Below are positions 31,996-33,440 of a stretch of DNA of 33,440 nucleotides, in pieces. The DNA comes from an uncultured Lachnospiraceae bacterium (GTDB lineage Bacteria > Bacillota > Clostridia > Lachnospirales > Lachnospiraceae). A program made the position numbers and the translations under genes. The first letter of the stretch is position 1. Every line of letters begins with the position of its first letter. Location of the stretch: contig CANRWO010000042.1 in the NCBI GenBank assembly GCA_947643615.1, positions 1 to 33,440 on the forward strand, written 5' to 3'. The notes under the pieces were generated by a model. The model was not told where the DNA came from, ran no database searches, and saw nothing but the letters and a program-made list of their open reading frames with translations.

Positions 31996-32934
31996 TTAGT
32001 TATTCAGTGCCGCCTCAAACACCCGAAGCTTTGCGCTTTTGGAGCGGTTGTTTTCCGCCAGCTCCTTTTCCCCCGGTAATATCGGTTTTCTGGTCACCAC
32101 TTTTCCCTTTGGTACCTTCCCACATACACAGACCGGAAATTCCGGCGGGCAGGTACATGGCTTTTCCATATTTTTAAATGTACTCTTTACGATCCTGTCC
32201 TCCAGGGAATGAAAGGTTATGATGCAGAGCCTTCCTCCCGGATTCAGCATATCAGTCAGGTCATCCAGGGAATCCCGCAATACCTCCAGTTCCCTATTGC
32301 ATTCGATTCGGATCGCCTGGAAGGTCTGTTTGGAGGGATGCCCGTCTCTCCGCATCCTGGCGGGTATTGCCGCCTTGATCGCCTGATTCAGCTCAAAGGT
32401 TGTCTCAATCGGCTTTTCCGATCTGGCTGCCGCAATATGTTTGGCAATATTCCTGGCAAACCGGTCTTCCCCGTAATCCCGGATGATCCGGTACAGTTCT
32501 CCCTCGGAATACCCGTTCACAATATCCCTGGCTGTGATTCCCTGCCTGCGGTCCATACGCATATCCAAAGGCGCGTCAAAGCGATAGGAAAACCCTCTCT
32601 CCGATTCGTCCAGCTGATATGATGACACCCCCAGGTCAAGGACGATCCCGTCCACTTTAGTAACTCCCCGCTCTGCCAGAGCGGCTTTTATATTACAGTA
32701 GTTATTTCTCAGGATGGTGACCATTCCTCCAAAGGGCTCCAGACGCTTCCCGGCAGCTTCCACGGCCGCGTCGTCCTGGTCAACACCGTAAAAATGCCCT
32801 GTAGTGAGCCGTCTGCATACCTCAAAGGCATGTCCGCCTCCCCCCAGTGTGCCGTCCACATAGATGCCTTCCGGTCTTACATGAAGTTGCTCAATGGTTT
32901 CCGCAAGAAGCACGGAATAGTGCTTGAATTCCAT
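31996..32934 (-). CDS. rsmH: 16S rRNA (cytosine(1402)-N(4))-methyltransferase RsmH
   Basis: A 312-residue SAM-dependent methyltransferase that modifies C1402 of 16S rRNA in the P site. [17 protein letters not shown] is the typical start and [14 protein letters not shown] binds [38 protein letters not shown] and [18 protein letters not shown] are conserved core segments. Start ATG 32934 is chosen by homology at the N-terminus, with AGAGGTG about 10 nt upstream. It is the second gene of the dcw cluster, 66 nt after mraZ. Confidence 0.96.
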   Translation of the reverse strand: MEFKHYSVLLAETIEQLHVRPEGIYVDGTLGGGGHAFEVCRRLTTGHFYGVDQDDAAVEAAGKRLEPFGGMVTILRNNYCNIKAALAERGVTKVDGIVLDLGVSSYQLDESERGFSYRFDAPLDMRMDRRQGITARDIVNGYSEGELYRIIRDYGEDRFARNIAKHIAAARSEKPIETTFELNQAIKAAIPARMRRDGHPSKQTFQAIRIECNRELEVLRDSLDDLTDMLNPGGRLCIITFHSLEDRIVKSTFKNMEKPCTCPPEFPVCVCGKVPKGKVVTRKPILPGEKELAENNRSKSAKLRVFEAALNN

Positions 32935-33000
32935 ATCGAAGGCACCTCTTTCTCTCCGGGACATTTCCTTCAGAGACTGCCCCGGCACCTCACCGGAAAA

Positions 33001-33432
33001 CTAAATGGTGAGTCCTAAACTGAGCATCCCCTCGGAAATCTTGTTGATGTCTACCTGTTCACTGTTGTCAATCCACTTCTCAAGGCTCCAGATCTCGATG
33101 CGCCCTCCCGTCCCGGCCAGGACCACATCTTTTTCCAACCCCGCAAAGTCCCTCAGATCCTGAGGCATCAATATACGTCCCTGCTTGTCCACAGTCACAT
33201 ACTGGGCGCCTGACAGAAAGAACCTCGCAAACTGCCTGGCCTCCTGATTGATCAGCGGCAGTGACGCCAGCTTTTCTTCAAAGGCTTTCCAATCATCATT
33301 CGCATACACAAACAGACAGCCGTCCATCCCCTTGGAAACCACAAATTCATCTCCCAAAATTTCACGATACTTTGAAGGAATGCTTAACCTGCCTTTCGGA
33401 TCAATTGTATGATTGTATCTGCCCATGAACAT
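33001..33432 (-). CDS. mraZ: Transcriptional regulator MraZ
   Basis: A 143-residue AbrB-like DNA-binding protein that opens the dcw cluster and usually represses it. The two swapped-hairpin repeats are visible: MFMGRYNHTIDPKGRLSIPSKYRE at the N-terminus and AQYVTVDKQGRILMPQDLRDFAGL in the second half (each with the DxxGR motif). The gene is complete, but only 8 nt precede its start. Its promoter and the MraZ-box repeats expected there lie outside the window. Confidence 0.96.
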   Translation of the reverse strand: MFMGRYNHTIDPKGRLSIPSKYREILGDEFVVSKGMDGCLFVYANDDWKAFEEKLASLPLINQEARQFARFFLSGAQYVTVDKQGRILMPQDLRDFAGLEKDVVLAGTGGRIEIWSLEKWIDNSEQVDINKISEGMLSLGLTI

Positions 33433-33440
33433 AGCAATCA

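Overview
The window reads as chromosomal DNA of a spore-forming Clostridia, most likely a Lachnospiraceae with moderately high GC. Support comes from a division and cell-wall (dcw) cluster that runs into spoIIGA-sigE, a sigG gene, a YlmC/YmxH-family gene next to nrdR, frequent GTG/TTG starts behind strong GGAGG-type ribosome binding sites, and a gut-type unsaturated-uronate operon. No rRNA, tRNA, CRISPR array, IS transposase or prophage gene is visible.

Layout. (1) Positions 1-4910 hold a minus-strand operon, kduI - kduD - dhuI-like isomerase - eda (with a VOC domain) - kdgK. It takes the ring-opened product of unsaturated glucuronate/galacturonate (from pectin or glycosaminoglycans) to pyruvate and glyceraldehyde-3-phosphate. 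Its promoter is flanked by a 15-bp inverted repeat. Its terminator is followed 13 nt later by what looks like the 5' end of a class-C-like group II intron that leaves the window. (2) Positions 5105-10878 are all minus strand: a ferritin-like di-iron protein, a protein of unknown function, mnmA, an HD-GYP protein, and a nifS-nifU pair that probably feeds Fe-S cluster and thiolated-tRNA synthesis. (3) Positions 10897-14189 hold a MATE/SpoVB-type flippase (+), an XRE regulator with a 78-bp minisatellite in its coding sequence and two C-terminal membrane segments, and sigG. (4) Positions 14323-17040 are plus strand: a polytopic GT-C-like membrane protein, a YlmC/YmxH-family protein and nrdR, ending at a bidirectional terminator shared with a VanZ-like gene. 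(5) Positions 17878-33432 are minus strand. In transcription order: mraZ, rsmH, ftsL-like, two class B penicillin-binding proteins, mraY, murD, ftsW/spoVE, murA, ftsQ/divIB, ftsZ, spoIIGA, sigE and a small unknown gene.

How it works together. The dcw cluster supplies lipid-linked peptidoglycan precursors and the divisome. The adjoining spoIIG operon is entered from a promoter with a 21-bp spacer and Spo0A boxes, the layout known from B. subtilis. SpoIIGA then processes pro-sigma-E, and sigma-G is encoded about 4 kb further on. The usual sigE-sigG neighbourhood is interrupted here by a segment whose core genes point the other way.

The observations I rate highest are the in-frame minisatellite in the membrane-anchored XRE regulator, the kduI promoter/leader architecture, the two unrelated ketouronate isomerases in one operon, the group II intron end behind a terminator, and the conserved long-spacer spoIIG promoter. 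I did not find a clear, wholly new multi-gene system.
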